A stretch of DNA of 64,000 nt, from contig DATGZD010000070.1 of assembly GCA_035297385.1 (NCBI GenBank), positions 3,969 to 67,968 on the forward strand, given 5' to 3'. Position numbers and translations under genes: made by a program. The notes beneath the pieces were generated by a model, which saw only the letters and a program-made list of their open reading frames with translations, was not told the DNA's origin and did no database searches. This document shows, one piece after another, positions 63,506-64,000 of the stretch. The stretch is from UBA11855 sp035297385 (GTDB taxonomy: Archaea; Thermoproteota; Bathyarchaeia; Bathyarchaeales; Bathycorpusculaceae). Each line of letters starts with the position of its first letter. Positions within the stretch are counted from its first letter, which is position 1.

Positions 63506-64000
63506 TTAAAGCGCTATAAATTTGTTACTGTAAAAGAGATTCAGTTTTTTTCTCATTGTGACATAAGTAGAAAGCCAAACTATGATAAAATACACTGCGA
63601 GTGGATGAAAGTAAACGGTGGCATTGGCTGATGCAGACGCAAGCATCGGCATATAGGAAGTCGTAATGAACTCTACATTTAGTAGAAGCATGAGCGCCAA
63701 CACAGAAGCATGCCAAAATGAGTCATCTTGTACATCACTCGAAGGCGACCATCCTCCATCGTAATTCTGAACTGCAATGACTTGTTCTACAAAGGCATCA
63801 CTAACTAATTCGCCTTGTCCTGCTGCGTATAGAAAAGCAGCGGCCTCGAGTTCAATATCAGTAATCACTGAATTATCATCGATTAGCCCAGCAGTAGCTT
63901 GGTATACAGATGTTTTGAAGTCATCGGGTATTGATTGTTCACAATTATTGTCATGGAGCCAAATGATAGCTAAGAGTGTATGTGTCAATAAGTAACCGCC
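63506..64000 (-). CDS. Terpene-cyclase-fold-like membrane protein, 5' end cut by window edge
   Basis: The frame is open to the window edge, so the gene starts beyond 64000. The 164 visible residues contain a squalene-cyclase/prenyltransferase-type repeat (QNYDGGWSPSSDVQDDSFWHA) and a C-terminal hydrophobic helix (PLAVYFIIVWLSTYV) with a basic tail. The repeats around it (GGYLLTHTLLAIIWLHDN) fit an alpha/alpha-barrel cyclase-like fold, but the conserved DxDD of squalene-hopene cyclases is not visible in this part. A TTG at 63988 is in frame but is not the start. Function is unknown. Confidence 0.6.
   Translation of the reverse strand, partial: GGYLLTHTLLAIIWLHDNNCEQSIPDDFKTSVYQATAGLIDDNSVITDIELEAAAFLYAAGQGELVSDAFVEQVIAVQNYDGGWSPSSDVQDDSFWHASVLALMLLLNVEFITTSYMPMLASASANATVYFHPLAVYFIIVWLSTYVTMRKKLNLFYSNKFIAL

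Noticed and set aside
1..64000. tRNA, rRNA, CRISPR arrays, insertion sequences and phage genes
   Set aside because: I looked through the intergenic stretches for tRNA T-loop motifs, regular repeats and transposase-like frames and found none. Small RNAs such as C/D box sRNAs cannot be excluded by eye.

Overview
This window looks like a chromosomal segment of an uncultured archaeon. I favour the TACK side, possibly a Bathyarchaeia-like lineage, but the placement is an inference from gene content and not a phylogeny. The archaeal signs are RtcB RNA ligase with archease, a canonical deoxyhypusine synthase, two diphthine-ammonia-ligase-type PP-loop proteins, archaeal-type phosphoglycerate mutase (ApgM), an AbrB-PhoU regulator, LysW-dependent amino acid synthesis, F420/tetrahydromethanopterin C1 enzymes, TATA-box promoters and frequent TTG/GTG starts. 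DNA is AT-rich, genes are close-packed on both strands, and I saw no rRNA, tRNA, insertion sequence or CRISPR array.

Layout. 1-7.6 kb: a truncated unknown gene, a probable frameshifted relic, an MFS transporter, RtcB, a metallo-beta-lactamase-fold hydrolase, adenylate kinase, archease and an M42 aminopeptidase. 7.6-15.4 kb: a paired dyad operator, a LPG-synthase-type membrane protein, a cysteine-rich Hsp20-like protein, then a C1/F420 block: F420-dependent methylene-H4MPT dehydrogenase (Mtd), an unusual fusion whose C-terminus is an MtdA/MtdB-type NAD(P) methylene-H4MPT dehydrogenase, an AbrB-PhoU protein, an FrhB-family flavoprotein and a cupin. 15.7-16.7 kb: a DPH6-like protein with a small cysteine-rich partner.

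16.8-35.2 kb is an amino-acid supercluster. It holds an Lrp/LysM regulator facing lysW-lysX-argC/lysY-lysZ-lysJ-lysK, then threonine synthase, homoserine dehydrogenase and aspartate kinase on the opposite strand, an ACT protein, then argG-argH-carA-carB. The LysW carrier route makes lysine and/or ornithine, and ArgG/ArgH/CarAB take ornithine-derived citrulline to arginine. No argF, asd or thrB is in the window.

35.2-44.5 kb: ribose-5-phosphate isomerase, a coiled-coil membrane protein, a HepT/MntA toxin-antitoxin pair, an orphan HicB-like protein, a secreted protein bounded by CG repeats, an 850-base gene-poor stretch, two convergent deoxyhypusine-synthase-family genes (one canonical, one divergent), ApgM, and a split RLAN/ATP-grasp ligase pair. 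44.6-55.4 kb: surface proteins (a TIM-barrel-like anchored protein and two large PQQ-type beta-propeller proteins) around a radical SAM/SPASM enzyme, a second DPH6-like protein, a YtcJ-type amidohydrolase and a membrane protein.

55.5-64 kb: four cobalamin-binding-domain radical SAM proteins, a CbiB cobalamin-synthesis protein that appears to start at ATC, a SAM methyltransferase and the end of a terpene-cyclase-like membrane protein. The parts most worth pursuing are the Mtd/MtdB-fusion block, this B12 radical SAM cluster, the split RLAN ligase, the divergent DHS paralogue and the twin operator at 7.7 kb.
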